A program made the translations under genes and the position numbers. Shown here piece by piece: positions 8,153 through 16,570 of a stretch of 64,000 nucleotides of DNA (within the stretch, counting starts at the first letter, position 1; every line of letters starts with the position of its first letter). The DNA is taken from assembly GCA_025352325.1 (NCBI GenBank), contig JANXTR010000045.1, positions 62,001-126,000 of the forward strand, written 5' to 3'. This DNA comes from Microbacteriaceae bacterium (GTDB lineage Bacteria > Actinomycetota > Actinomycetes > Actinomycetales > Microbacteriaceae). A model generated the notes under the pieces. It saw nothing but the letters and a program-made list of their open reading frames with translations, made no database searches and had not been told where the DNA came from.

Positions 8153-9529
8153 ATGACGGACGTCGGCCCGCTTCCGCGCGTCGCGCGCGGCCAGCTTGCG
8201 ACCCTCGTGACCAGCCCGATCGCGCTCTGGGGCGCCTTCGTCGTTGTGCACTTCTGGCTCGGACTGCTCGGTCTCGCGGGCCCCGGCCTGCCGCTCGGTG
8301 ATGTGAGCCTGGTCTACAAGTTCTGGGTTCAGCACGGCTTCGAGGCGCACCAGTGGGTCGGCCTCGACACCCCCTGGGTGTATCCGATCGTCGCCCTTGT
8401 GCCAATGATCGCGGCAGACGCTTTCGGCCCGGGCGTGTACGACAGCACCTGGCTGAGCCTCGTGATGATCGTCGACGCGGCCGGATTCGCGGTGATCATG
8501 GCGTTCGGGCGGGACCGTCGGGCCGCCCCCGTCGCGTGGTGGTGGCTCGCGCTGCTGCTGTTCCTCGGTCCGGTGGCGCTCGGACGCATCGACTCGATCA
8601 CCGCCCCCATCGCCATCGTCGGGATGCTGTGCTTGGCGACGGCGCCACGGCTCGCGGGGGTGCTGCTCGCGGTCGCCACCTGGATCAAGGTCTGGCCCGC
8701 CGCGCTCATCGCCGCGGTGCTCATCGCGATCCGCGAACGCGCGCGCTTCGCGACCGGTGTCGCCGCGGCATCCGGGGTCATCGTCGTCGGAGCGTTCTTG
8801 CTCGGCGGGGGCGAGTACCTGCTCAGCTTCGTAAGCCAGCAGACCGGGCGCGGCCTGCAGATCGAGTCGGGCATCGGCACGTTCTGGATGTGGGACTCCC
8901 TGTTCCACCCGGAGCGCACGAGCATCTACTACGACGGCACGATCCTGACGTATCAGCTGCGCGGCCCCGGTGTCGAGATCGCGGCAGCCATCGCCACGCC
9001 GCTGATCGGGATCGCGGTCGCCGCACTGCTCGTGATCGCCGTGCTCGCGACCCGTCGCGGGGTGCCCGCGGCCGAGCTGCTACCGCCGCTCGCGCTCGCG
9101 ATCACGACCGCGCTCATCGTGTTCAACAAGGTCGGGTCGCCGCAGTTCGTCACCTGGTTGGCCGTGCCGATCGTGCTCGGGCTTGCGACGCGCGCGACCG
9201 GACACGGGATGTCGTTCCGAGTCCCTGCGATCCTCGCCCTGGCCATCGCCGGCTTGACGCAGATCATGTACCCGAACTTCTACCAGGAGGTGCTGCAGTC
9301 CAACCCGGTGCTGCTGCTGGTGCTCAGTGCTCGCAACCTGCTCTATGTCGTGCTTCTCGTGTGGGCCGTCGTCGCCCTGGTCGGTCGGCTGCGCACCGGC
9401 GTCGATCTCGAACTCGTCGACGAGTCGAACTGGCTGCCCCGCGTCTGGCCGTTCGGAGTGGTGACCCGCATGTCGTCGAGCCCCGCGGCCACCGCCCCCG
9501 AACCGGTCGAGGGTCGCGACCCCGGATAG
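8153..9529 (+). CDS. GT87-like polyprenyl-phosphate-mannose-dependent glycosyltransferase (DUF2029 family), membrane
   Basis: This 458-residue polytopic protein has about 10-12 hydrophobic helices. Its first extracytoplasmic loop carries GDVSLVYKFWVQHGFEAHQW, and TPWVYPIVALVP follows. This matches the general form of GT-C glycosyltransferases of the GT87 family (alpha-1,6-mannosyltransferase/PimE relatives), where an acidic residue in the first loop is catalytic. Role in lipoglycan or cell-wall glycan mannosylation is inferred. The C-terminal tail is cytoplasmic and Pro/Ala-rich. It is monocistronic with a leaderless-type promoter. Confidence 0.72.
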   Translation: MTDVGPLPRVARGQLATLVTSPIALWGAFVVVHFWLGLLGLAGPGLPLGDVSLVYKFWVQHGFEAHQWVGLDTPWVYPIVALVPMIAADAFGPGVYDSTWLSLVMIVDAAGFAVIMAFGRDRRAAPVAWWWLALLLFLGPVALGRIDSITAPIAIVGMLCLATAPRLAGVLLAVATWIKVWPAALIAAVLIAIRERARFATGVAAASGVIVVGAFLLGGGEYLLSFVSQQTGRGLQIESGIGTFWMWDSLFHPERTSIYYDGTILTYQLRGPGVEIAAAIATPLIGIAVAALLVIAVLATRRGVPAAELLPPLALAITTALIVFNKVGSPQFVTWLAVPIVLGLATRATGHGMSFRVPAILALAIAGLTQIMYPNFYQEVLQSNPVLLLVLSARNLLYVVLLVWAVVALVGRLRTGVDLELVDESNWLPRVWPFGVVTRMSSSPAATAPEPVEGRDPG

Positions 9530-9547
9530 GCTGCCCCGGCTTGACGG

Positions 9548-9563
9548 CGAGTGCTCGCACTCG
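9548..9563. repeat. 16-bp inverted repeat upstream of MFS remnant
   Basis: CGAGTGC and GCACTCG arms flank a two-base centre. A TTGACG sequence lies at 9541-9546. It could be an operator left from the deleted locus or a chance palindrome; there is no T-tract, so it is not an intrinsic terminator. Confidence 0.3.
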
Positions 9564-9578
9564 ATTCGAGCGGCCCGC

Positions 9579-9950
9579 ATGACCACGCTCTCCCCGATCC
9601 GCACCCGGTTCGCCCTGCTCGCGCTCGCGCTCGGCGGCCTGACCGTGGCGAACCTGGTCGGCGTCCCCGCCATCACCTTCCTCGGCCAGGCGGCCCTGAT
9701 GGATGTCGGGGGTGACAGTCAGACGCTTGCCGCGGCGGCCAACCACTCGGCGCTCAACCTCGGCAACAGCCTGGGCGCGGTGCTGGGCGGAACGGTCATC
9801 GCGGCCAGCTTCGGGTAGCTGGCGCCGACCTGGATCGGGCTCTCGCTCTGCCTGCCCGGGATCGCGCTCGCGATCTTCGGAGCGTTTTTCACCCGCAAGC
9901 AGGCGCTACCGACGGTGCAGACCGCAGCTGACGTTCCGGCCGCGAACTAG
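9579..9950 (+). pseudogene. C-terminal remnant of a DHA1-type MFS transporter with an in-frame stop
   Basis: The frame from 9579 reads as the last third of an AraJ/Cmr-like MFS exporter, with the diagnostic MDVGGDSQTLAAAANHSALN stretch and then NLGNSLGAVLGG. A TAG at 9816-9818 interrupts it right after AASFG, where relatives have an aromatic residue. The same frame then continues LAPTWIGLSLCLPGIALAIF to a natural-looking end at 9950. The first eight or so helices are missing upstream. N-terminal deletion plus a nonsense codon mark a dead gene. Confidence 0.85.
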
Positions 9951-9987
9951 CCGGGCGCGAGCGAAGCGCGGCGGCGCATCAGAAGAA

Positions 9988-10650
9988 TCAGAAGTTGTTG
10001 TTGTCGGCGACATCCTGGATGAGGATGCCGTCCTGGATGGCGCGCTTGCGGAGCGCCACCTTGGTGCCGACATCGATGCCCGCCACGCGATACTTCTCAC
10101 GGATCCGCTTGAGGTAGCTCTTGGCCGTCTCCTCGGAGATGCCGAGCTGGTACGCGACCGACTTCACGGGCTCGCCACCGCCGTACAGAGCCATGACGCG
10201 ACGCTCCTGGGCGCTCAGCTTGGGGGCGCCTCCGACATCGGCGGCGTTGAGCGCGAGGTCGAGTTCGGCCGAGACGAAGCTCTCGCCGAGGTTCGCGGCA
10301 CGGATCGCCTCGACGATCATGGCGGCATCCTCGCTCTTCACCAGGTAGCCGAGGGCGCCGGCGGCCAGCGCCTCACGCACTACGTTCGGCTCGGAGTACG
10401 TGCTCATGAGCACGACCTTGACGCCGGTGGTCTTCAGGGTGGAGATCTTGAGCGCGACCGGGATGTTGTCTTTGAGATCGAGGTCGAGCAGCACCACGTC
10501 GACCGGGAACTCCGGATGCGTCAGCAACTCGGGCCAGGTGGTCACGGCGGCGACCATCGAGATGTCGTCGGCGGCGTTCCTGATCCACTCGGTGAGAGCC
10601 CCGAGGAGCATCTTGTGGTCATCGACGAGTGCGAGACGGATGGGAGCCAC
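9988..10650 (-). CDS. NarL/LuxR-family response regulator
   Basis: This 220-residue response regulator has a receiver domain at about residues 1-120 (acidic pocket VDDH, phosphoacceptor Asp56 in LLDLDL, Thr/Ser switch in LMSTYSEP, Lys in GYLVKSEDAA). A LuxR-type helix-turn-helix follows at about 145-205 (LSAQERRVMALYGGG, LGISEETAKSYLKRI). The GTG start has an AGGAG Shine-Dalgarno sequence, unlike its leaderless neighbours. It is the third gene of a module with the membrane protein 10714-11973 and the histidine kinase 11970-13157, whose output it presumably delivers. Confidence 0.9.
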   Translation of the reverse strand: MAPIRLALVDDHKMLLGALTEWIRNAADDISMVAAVTTWPELLTHPEFPVDVVLLDLDLKDNIPVALKISTLKTTGVKVVLMSTYSEPNVVREALAAGALGYLVKSEDAAMIVEAIRAANLGESFVSAELDLALNAADVGGAPKLSAQERRVMALYGGGEPVKSVAYQLGISEETAKSYLKRIREKYRVAGIDVGTKVALRKRAIQDGILIQDVADNNNF

Positions 10651-10713
10651 GGTCGCTCTCCTTTCGTAGGTGCTGCGTGCTGAACGGTGGAGTGGTGGAG
10701 TCAGTGGGGCGGA

Positions 10714-11973
10714 TCACACGTCGGCCGGGTTGTCGACGAAACAGGTGATGTCGACGCGCAGGCTGGAATCCTGGGTGAGGTCAGAGTACTTGCCGACACG
10801 CCCCAGCGCGTCCCAGATCGACGGATCGACACGATTCCGTGCCACACCGGTTGTGGTGATGGTGATCGGGATGAGGATCTTGTGGTCGGGGACCGGGATC
10901 TCGCCCGGGACAACGGGCCCGACCTGGATGCTGACGGTCCGGTTCGCGTTGGAGGTGATCGTGTCGCCGACGAGCAGCCAGGCGGCCGCGAGGAGGCCGT
11001 CGCGCTGGATCGGATCGAGCAGTCCCGCGAGGCTCGACTTGTCGGCGAGGGTCACGGCCTTGCCGAGCATCTCGGACTCGCTGACGGCGTGGTACAGCCA
11101 GGTCTCGCGTCGACCCTCGATGAGGTGCAGGCGCAGTTCCGTGGCAAGGGATGCCGCGACCGAGGCCATCTTCGGGGCGAGCGGCAGCGGCGTCTTGCTT
11201 CCGGCGATTGATTCGAGCAGCTCCTCGGCGGTGAGGTCGAGGCGCGCGAGCTCCTCGGAGGCGAGCATGCCGACCGCGTAGCGCGGAGCGGACACCGTGG
11301 ACTGCACGAGCACCCGATCCAGTTCGACCTGCACCATGCGTCGGAAGCTGTCGACGATCGTCACCCCGATGACTACCGGGAGCACGGCCGAGGCGATCGC
11401 GGTGATCTGGGGGGCGATCCAGTCGACGGTGATGTCGGGGAGCGCGGGGGCGTCGAGGAACATGCAGATCGCCAGGCCGAGGCCGAGCACGCCGGCCGCG
11501 ATGAGGATCTCGGAACGGCCCCGGAGGGTGACGACGACCAGAAGGGTCATCCCGGCGGCGAGGGCGGCGGTGGCGTTCCTGCCAATGTCGTGCAACGGCC
11601 ACACGGCGATCACGTCGAGCGCGACGGCGACGAGTAGCCCGGTCAGGAAGAGGCCGAACATCCAGTCGGGCAGGCGGTCTCCGATGACGCGCGAGGTGAC
11701 GATGGCGCCGACGATGACCGCGCCGAGCACGATCCACGCGGCGGCAGCTGCCAGCGGCTGCGGGTAGACGCCCCAGAGGGCGACGAACCAGCTCACCCCG
11801 TAGATCGCGCGGAGTCCGACGAGGATCGCGGCGCCGAGTCCGAGGAAGGCGGTACCGAGGCTGGCACGGTGCGCGGAGGCGCGCCCGATGCGGCGGGCAG
11901 TCTTGCCGACCGCGCGACGGGCGTTGCCGACGACGACACCGAGGGTGTTCTCCTCGGGAGCTGAGAAGGTCAT
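10714..11973 (-). CDS. Kinase-like membrane protein without visible catalytic motifs, middle gene of signalling module
   Basis: This 419-residue protein has a basic N-terminus of about 35 residues, about six hydrophobic helices up to residue 215, and a cytoplasmic region of about 200 residues. That region starts with helices resembling a dimerisation domain (RRMVQVELDRVLVQS, LARLDLTAEELLESI) and ends in a beta-rich part (VSIQVGPVV, ILIPITITTT). No phospho-accepting HD motif and no N or G boxes are visible, so it is not an ordinary histidine kinase. ATG 11973 overlaps the kinase stop (ATGA), which implies coupled synthesis. A sensor or scaffold for the kinase is a reasonable guess; family not recognised. 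Confidence 0.75.
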   Translation of the reverse strand: MTFSAPEENTLGVVVGNARRAVGKTARRIGRASAHRASLGTAFLGLGAAILVGLRAIYGVSWFVALWGVYPQPLAAAAAWIVLGAVIVGAIVTSRVIGDRLPDWMFGLFLTGLLVAVALDVIAVWPLHDIGRNATAALAAGMTLLVVVTLRGRSEILIAAGVLGLGLAICMFLDAPALPDITVDWIAPQITAIASAVLPVVIGVTIVDSFRRMVQVELDRVLVQSTVSAPRYAVGMLASEELARLDLTAEELLESIAGSKTPLPLAPKMASVAASLATELRLHLIEGRRETWLYHAVSESEMLGKAVTLADKSSLAGLLDPIQRDGLLAAAWLLVGDTITSNANRTVSIQVGPVVPGEIPVPDHKILIPITITTTGVARNRVDPSIWDALGRVGKYSDLTQDSSLRVDITCFVDNPADV

Positions 11974-13157
11974 GCGCCGGGTTCCCCTCTCGGGACCTCG
12001 AGGACGACGGTCGTGCCGGAGCCGGGCGCTGAGAACAGGCGGGCGTTGCCCCCGACGTCCCGCAGGCGGGCGACGACGGACTCGGTGAACCCGAGCTTGG
12101 CCTCGTCGATGTCGGCGATGTTGAAGCCGACCCCGGCATCCGTCACGAGTGCGCGCACCTTGGTGTCGTCGTCGGTGATCGTGACGTGCGCCTGTGTAAC
12201 GCCGGAGTGTCGCCGCACGTTCTCGAGGCACTCGGCCAAGGCCAGCAGGAAGGCGTCGAGCGTCTGGCTCGGCAGGAGCACCTGCCCGGTGCCGTGCCAG
12301 CTGACCTCGAGGCCCATGCGACCGAAGCGCTGTTTGACGGATTCGAGCGTGGTGCCGAGCACCGTCTCGTCGACGACCTGCACCGGCGAGGTCTCGGTGC
12401 CGACGTTCTCGGCGGTCGGGGTTGGGTTGCCTCCCATCCGCAGCTGGCGCAGCAGTCGGGCATCGTCGCCTGCCTGTTGCCGCAGCGCCTCGGGCGAAAC
12501 GCCGACCCCGGAGTGGGCGAGCAGAGTGAGCGTGGCGAGCACGGTGTCGTGCAGCAGGCGCGCACCCTGACGGCGCTGCGCCTCGAGCTCGCTGGCCTGC
12601 CGCTCCGCGCGGTGGGCGCGGCCGATGCTGTTGATCCGTTTGGCGACCTGCGGAACACCCGCGCTGATCCAGATCGCCACGAGGGCAGGAAGCACCCAGC
12701 CGAGCACGTAGACGCCTGCCGTGCGCAGCGGCCACTGCAGCTCGCTGGTGAGTACCAGCAGGGCGGTGCCGGTCACGAGGAAGGAGACGATGAGCGCCGC
12801 GATGCGCGGCGCGGTGGAGGTGAGCACGAGAGCCGACGCGGCCATCGAGGCGGCCGTCAGTTCCACGAGGGCCGCGAATCCGGCCTGGGAGGGGCGATCA
12901 CCGATCGTGGTGGCGAACACCAGGATGCCGAGGCCTGCCACCAGCGTGACGGCGACCCAGAGACCCGAGCGGCTGATCCCCATCCGGAACTGGGCGATGC
13001 CGATGAGCACGAACAGCGGGAGCGACACCAGCAGGGCCGTGGTGCTCACGGCTCCGGGAAGCACCAGGCAGAGCAGCGACACGACGGTGAAACTCAGCCC
13101 GTACACCCGCGCGGTGCGCTGCAGGAGCCGGTCGCGCTCCTTGGTGATCAGGTCCAT
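11970..13157 (-). CDS. Sensor histidine kinase, HisKA_3 / NarX-DesK class
   Basis: This 395-residue protein has about five to six hydrophobic segments (residues 20-165) with very short loops, so it probably senses within or at the membrane. It continues with a coiled linker (SIGRAHRAERQASELEAQRR), the HisKA_3 phosphorylation site LLHDTVLATL (His203), and an HATPase domain with the N box at ALAECLENVRRHSG (Asn313) and a G box at VTDAGVGFN (340-346). The late GSGTTVVLEVPRG strand closes the ATPase fold. It phosphorylates a NarL-type regulator, most likely the one encoded at 9988. I chose ATG 13157 because the first helix follows directly. Confidence 0.87.
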   Translation of the reverse strand: MDLITKERDRLLQRTARVYGLSFTVVSLLCLVLPGAVSTTALLVSLPLFVLIGIAQFRMGISRSGLWVAVTLVAGLGILVFATTIGDRPSQAGFAALVELTAASMAASALVLTSTAPRIAALIVSFLVTGTALLVLTSELQWPLRTAGVYVLGWVLPALVAIWISAGVPQVAKRINSIGRAHRAERQASELEAQRRQGARLLHDTVLATLTLLAHSGVGVSPEALRQQAGDDARLLRQLRMGGNPTPTAENVGTETSPVQVVDETVLGTTLESVKQRFGRMGLEVSWHGTGQVLLPSQTLDAFLLALAECLENVRRHSGVTQAHVTITDDDTKVRALVTDAGVGFNIADIDEAKLGFTESVVARLRDVGGNARLFSAPGSGTTVVLEVPRGEPGA

Positions 13158-13264
13158 TCGTGGCGTGCTCTCTCCTGAGGGATGCCTCATCCGAAAGTTA
13201 TCGTGACACAGGCTGGCACCCGAAGTGGGGGTGCCACGCGGCATGCTGCTAGGACCCCCGAATC

Positions 13265-14482
13265 TCAGGATGCCAGAAGACGACGCAATTGGCCGCCCAC
13301 CAGCGCATCCTCGATGAGGAACGCGTCGTGCCCGAACGGCGAGCTGAGCACGACCGGGACGTCGCCGTCGATGTTCCCGGGCAGGTGACGGGCGATGAGC
13401 TGCTGGCCGAGCACCGGGAACAGGCGGTCCGAGTCGATTCCGAGGACCAGTGCGGTCGAGGTAGCGCGCGCCAGGGCAGAGGCCACGCCGCCGCGATCGC
13501 GGCCGATGTCGTGGGAGTTCATGGCATCCGTCAGCACTAGGTAGCTGTTGGCGTCGAACCGGCGCGTGAACTTGTTGCCGTGGAAGCCGAGGTAGCTCTC
13601 GACGGCAAACAGCCCGCCGCCTCCGAGAGGGCTCAGGCCGCTCTGCCAGCTGCGCTCGAAGCGGTCGTTGAGTTCGGTGGGGGAGCGGTAGTTGAGCAGG
13701 GCCATGCGGCGCGCCAGTGCGAGTCCGCGGTGCGGCCCGTTCCCGTCGGCCGTGTCGTAGTACTCGCCGCCGGCGAAGCCCGGATCCATGCGGATCGCCT
13801 CGTTCTGCACCGAGTTGAGCGCGATCTGGTCGGCGCTGGAGATCGGCGGGGCAGCCAGCACCGCGACGCGCTCCACGCGCTCGGGGTGCGTGATCGCCCA
13901 CTCGAGCGCCTGCATCCCGCCCATCGAACCGCCGATGACGGCCGCCCACCGGTCGACGCCGATCGCATCGGAGAACAGCCGCTGCGCCTCGACCTGGTCG
14001 CGGATCGTCAGGTAAGCGAAGCGCGGCCCCCACTCGACACCGTCGGGGTCGAGCGATGCCGGGCCCGTCGAGCCTTGACAGCCGCCCAGCATATTGGGCG
14101 CGACCACGAACCATTCGGCCGGGTCGAGCACCTTGCCAGGGCCGACGAGCCCTGACCACCAGCCGGCCGTCGGATGCCCTGGGCCGGCCGATCCGGTCAG
14201 GTGGCTGTCGCCGGTGAGCGCGTGCAGCACCAGCACGGCGTTGCTGCCGTCGGCGTTGAGCTCGCCCCAGGACTCGTAGGCGATCGTGACGCCGGGCAGC
14301 GGTTCGCCGCGCTCGAGGGCCACCGCGCCGAGGTCGACGAAACGCCGGTCGCCCGGCGGGTCTCCTGGGCGCCACGCACCGGATGCCGGGGGCTCCGCCG
14401 AGAGAGCCCGACGATGGGACTCCGTGACGAACGCCGACGGCACCGCGTCTTCGGGTGTCTGCCAGTCCATGTCATGGGCCAT
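13265..14482 (-). CDS. metX: Homoserine O-acetyltransferase
   Basis: This 405-residue alpha/beta-hydrolase-fold acyltransferase of methionine synthesis transfers acetyl from acetyl-CoA to homoserine. The LVLHALTGDSH and NMLGGCQGSTGP segments are typical, the nucleophile elbow is GGSMGG (Ser186), the catalytic Asp is in LGIDSDRLFP, and the catalytic His is in SPFGHDAFL near the C-terminus. It lies directly downstream of metY, which uses its product. A hairpin with a T-rich tail separates the two and may reduce read-through. ATG 14470, four codons in, is an alternative start. Confidence 0.93.
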   Translation of the reverse strand: MAHDMDWQTPEDAVPSAFVTESHRRALSAEPPASGAWRPGDPPGDRRFVDLGAVALERGEPLPGVTIAYESWGELNADGSNAVLVLHALTGDSHLTGSAGPGHPTAGWWSGLVGPGKVLDPAEWFVVAPNMLGGCQGSTGPASLDPDGVEWGPRFAYLTIRDQVEAQRLFSDAIGVDRWAAVIGGSMGGMQALEWAITHPERVERVAVLAAPPISSADQIALNSVQNEAIRMDPGFAGGEYYDTADGNGPHRGLALARRMALLNYRSPTELNDRFERSWQSGLSPLGGGGLFAVESYLGFHGNKFTRRFDANSYLVLTDAMNSHDIGRDRGGVASALARATSTALVLGIDSDRLFPVLGQQLIARHLPGNIDGDVPVVLSSPFGHDAFLIEDALVGGQLRRLLAS

Positions 14483-14493
14483 TCTGGCGCAAC

Positions 14494-14532
14494 GAAGAAG
14501 GGCCCCGCCGCGTATGACACGACAGGGCCCCT
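14494..14532 (-). terminator. Hairpin with T-rich tail between metY and metX
   Basis: On the minus strand AGGGGCCC pairs with GGGGCCCT (one mismatch) across an 18-base loop and is followed by TTCTTCGTT. It lies just after the metY stop. It may be an intrinsic terminator or an attenuator that lowers metX expression relative to metY. Confidence 0.5.
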
Positions 14533-14545
14533 CGCACGGGATGTG

Positions 14546-15862
14546 TTACGCCGCGGCGTTCGCCGCCGACACCTTGCGGGCAGCTGCGAAGCCGACCTCG
14601 AGGTCGGCGATCAGGTCGGCGACGTTCTCGAGTCCTACCGAGAGTCGGACCAGGCCCGGCGTGACACCCGTGGTGAGCTGCTGCTCCGGCGTGAGCTGGC
14701 TGTGCGTCGTCGACGCCGGGTGGATGATCAGGCTGCGCACGTCGCCGATGTTGGCCAGGTGGCTGAACAGGGCGACGTTCTCGACCAGGGCCTTGCCAGC
14801 ATCCACTCCGCCCTTGAGCTCGAAGCTGACGACGGCGCCGACACCCTTGGGGGCGTACTTGTTGGCGGCCGCGTACCACGGGCTGGAGGGCAGGCCCGAG
14901 TAGTTCACCGACGCGATGTCCGGGTGGCTTTCGAGCCACTCGGCGATCGCCTGCGTGTTCTGTACGTGACGCTCGATGCGCAGGCTCAGCGTCTCGACGC
15001 CCTGAATGAGCGCGAAGGAGCTGTCGGGCGACAGGGCGGCACCGGTGTCGCGCAGCAGCGTGACGCGGGCCTTGATGACGTAGGCGATCCCGTCGCCGAC
15101 AGCGGTCGTATAGCTGGCCCCGCCGTACGACGGGTCGGGCTCGGTGAGACCGGGGAACTTGTCGACGTTCTCGGACCAGGCGAACTTGCCGCCGTCGACG
15201 ATGAGGCCGGCGATGACCGTGCCGTGGCCGCCGAGGAACTTGGTGGCCGAGTGCACGACGATGTCGGCACCGAACTCGAACGGACGGATGAGGTACGGGG
15301 TGGCGATCGTGTTGTCCACGATCAGCGGCAGGCGATTGTCGTGCGCGACGCCGGAGACGCCCTCGAGGTCGAGGACGTTGATCTTCGGGTTGCCGATGGT
15401 CTCGGCGAAGAACAGCTTCGTGTTCGGGCGCACCGCGGCGGCCCACTCGCTCAGGTCGTCCTGGTTCTCGACGAAAGTGACCTCGATGCCGAGCTTCGCG
15501 AGCGTGTACTTGAACAGGTTGTACGTGCCGCCGTAGATGGAGCTGGACGAGACGATGTGGTCGCCTGCACCCGCGATGTTGAGCACAGCGTAAGTGATCG
15601 CGGCGGAGCCGGACGCGGTGGCGAGGGCCGCGGTGCCGCCCTCGAGCGCGGCGATGCGCTGTTCGATGACGTCGGTGGTCGGGTTCATGATGCGGGTGTA
15701 AATGTTGCCGAACTCGGCAAGGGCGAACAGGTTCTTCGCGTGCTCGGTGCTGTCGAAGACGTACGAGGTCGTCTTGTAGATGGGCGTTGCACGGGCATGG
15801 GTGACCGGGTCGGGGGCGGCGCCTGCGTGGATTTGCAGCGTCTCGAACTGGTAGTCGGACAT
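14546..15862 (-). CDS. metY: O-acetylhomoserine sulfhydrylase (aminocarboxypropyltransferase)
   Basis: This 438-residue PLP enzyme of the Cys/Met metabolism family makes homocysteine from O-acetylhomoserine and sulfide. It opens [14 protein letters not shown]. The phosphate-binding [12 protein letters not shown] segment follows, then [13 protein letters not shown] with the pyridine-ring Asp, and [16 protein letters not shown] with the Schiff-base Lys near residue 210. The C-terminal region [19 protein letters not shown] is canonical. ATG 15862 has a GAAGGAG Shine-Dalgarno sequence eight bases upstream; longer in-frame extensions have no homology. Promoter TTGCCG-17-TACTCT lies upstream. Confidence 0.95.
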   Translation of the reverse strand: MSDYQFETLQIHAGAAPDPVTHARATPIYKTTSYVFDSTEHAKNLFALAEFGNIYTRIMNPTTDVIEQRIAALEGGTAALATASGSAAITYAVLNIAGAGDHIVSSSSIYGGTYNLFKYTLAKLGIEVTFVENQDDLSEWAAAVRPNTKLFFAETIGNPKINVLDLEGVSGVAHDNRLPLIVDNTIATPYLIRPFEFGADIVVHSATKFLGGHGTVIAGLIVDGGKFAWSENVDKFPGLTEPDPSYGGASYTTAVGDGIAYVIKARVTLLRDTGAALSPDSSFALIQGVETLSLRIERHVQNTQAIAEWLESHPDIASVNYSGLPSSPWYAAANKYAPKGVGAVVSFELKGGVDAGKALVENVALFSHLANIGDVRSLIIHPASTTHSQLTPEQQLTTGVTPGLVRLSVGLENVADLIADLEVGFAAARKVSAANAAA

Positions 15863-15912
15863 GGGTGGCTCCTTCGGGTGACGAAATCTGCGGGCCGTTC
15901 GGCTCGGGGTCG

Positions 15913-15941
15913 AGAGTAGGCCCGGCTCCTGGGAGCGGCAA
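15913..15941 (-). promoter_or_regulatory. metY promoter (TTGCCG-17-TACTCT)
   Basis: On the minus strand TTGCCG (15941-15936) and TACTCT (15918-15913) are separated by 17 bases. The transcript would start near 15906 with a leader of about 45 bases containing the Shine-Dalgarno sequence, too short for a SAM riboswitch. Confidence 0.55.
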
Positions 15942-15968
15942 TGGTGCGCGCAACGCGGCGTAACAGGA

Positions 15969-16000
15969 TTGACACGCGCGACTACTTTTGCGAGAGTAGT
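15969..16000 (+). promoter_or_regulatory. padR promoter with overlapping PadR-like operator
   Basis: A perfect TTGACA -35 (15969-15974) lies 17 bases before GAGAGT (15992-15997), which sits six bases before GTG 16004. The perfect inverted repeat ACTACT-N8-AGTAGT (15981-16000) covers the spacer and -10, the expected place for autorepression by the PadR protein. Confidence 0.6.
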
Positions 16001-16003
16001 CAT

Positions 16004-16570
16004 GTGTCCAGTATCCGTCTCTACATCCTGAGCGCCCTCGCTGACGAGGGGGACATGCACGGGCACCAGTTGCGGCAGCTCGCCGAGAAGGAGCACATCG
16101 ACGAGTGGACGGATATCACCGTCGGTTCGTTGTACGGAGCTCTCAAGCGTCTGCACCTCGAGGGCCTCATCGAGGAGGTGCGTGTCGAGCGGGAGGGCGC
16201 GTATCCCGAACGGCAGGTCTGGGGCATCACGCATGCGGGTCGCGTCTCGCTCGCCAACCACCGCCGGGAGGGGCTGCGCGACATCGTCATGAAGCCCGAT
16301 CCCTTCGATCTGGCTGTCAGTCGCCTCGACCGCACGCGAATCGACGAACTGCCGGTCATGCTCGAGGCCCGCGTCCTGAAACTGAGGGCGATGCTCGCCG
16401 AGAGCGAGACCCACACCGACTACATCGCCCAGTACCTCACCCCACTCGAGAAGTTCGTCATGAGGCACAAGGCAGACCGCCTCCGCGGCGAGCTCGCCTG
16501 GCACGAGCAGCTCGCCCACCACTTGCCCCAGATCATCACAGAAGAGAAGTCCAGAGAGGACGCTCCATGA
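16004..16570 (+). CDS. PadR-family transcriptional regulator
   Basis: This 188-residue protein has an N-terminal PadR winged helix (SSIRLYILSALADEGDMHGH, VGSLYGALKRLHLEGLIEE) and a C-terminal helical dimerisation region of about 90 residues (LRAMLAESETHTDYIAQYL). I chose GTG 16004 rather than the in-frame start 63 bases upstream, because the promoter hexamers and the palindrome lie within the longer version and the homology begins at SSIRL. It overlaps the DHA2 efflux gene by ATGA, so it most likely represses both genes until an aromatic or drug-like ligand binds. Confidence 0.9.
   Translation: MSSIRLYILSALADEGDMHGHQLRQLAEKEHIDEWTDITVGSLYGALKRLHLEGLIEEVRVEREGAYPERQVWGITHAGRVSLANHRREGLRDIVMKPDPFDLAVSRLDRTRIDELPVMLEARVLKLRAMLAESETHTDYIAQYLTPLEKFVMRHKADRLRGELAWHEQLAHHLPQIITEEKSREDAP

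Noticed and set aside
15863-15912. SAM riboswitch in front of metY
   Set aside because: Predicted leader of about 45 bases is too short for any SAM class.
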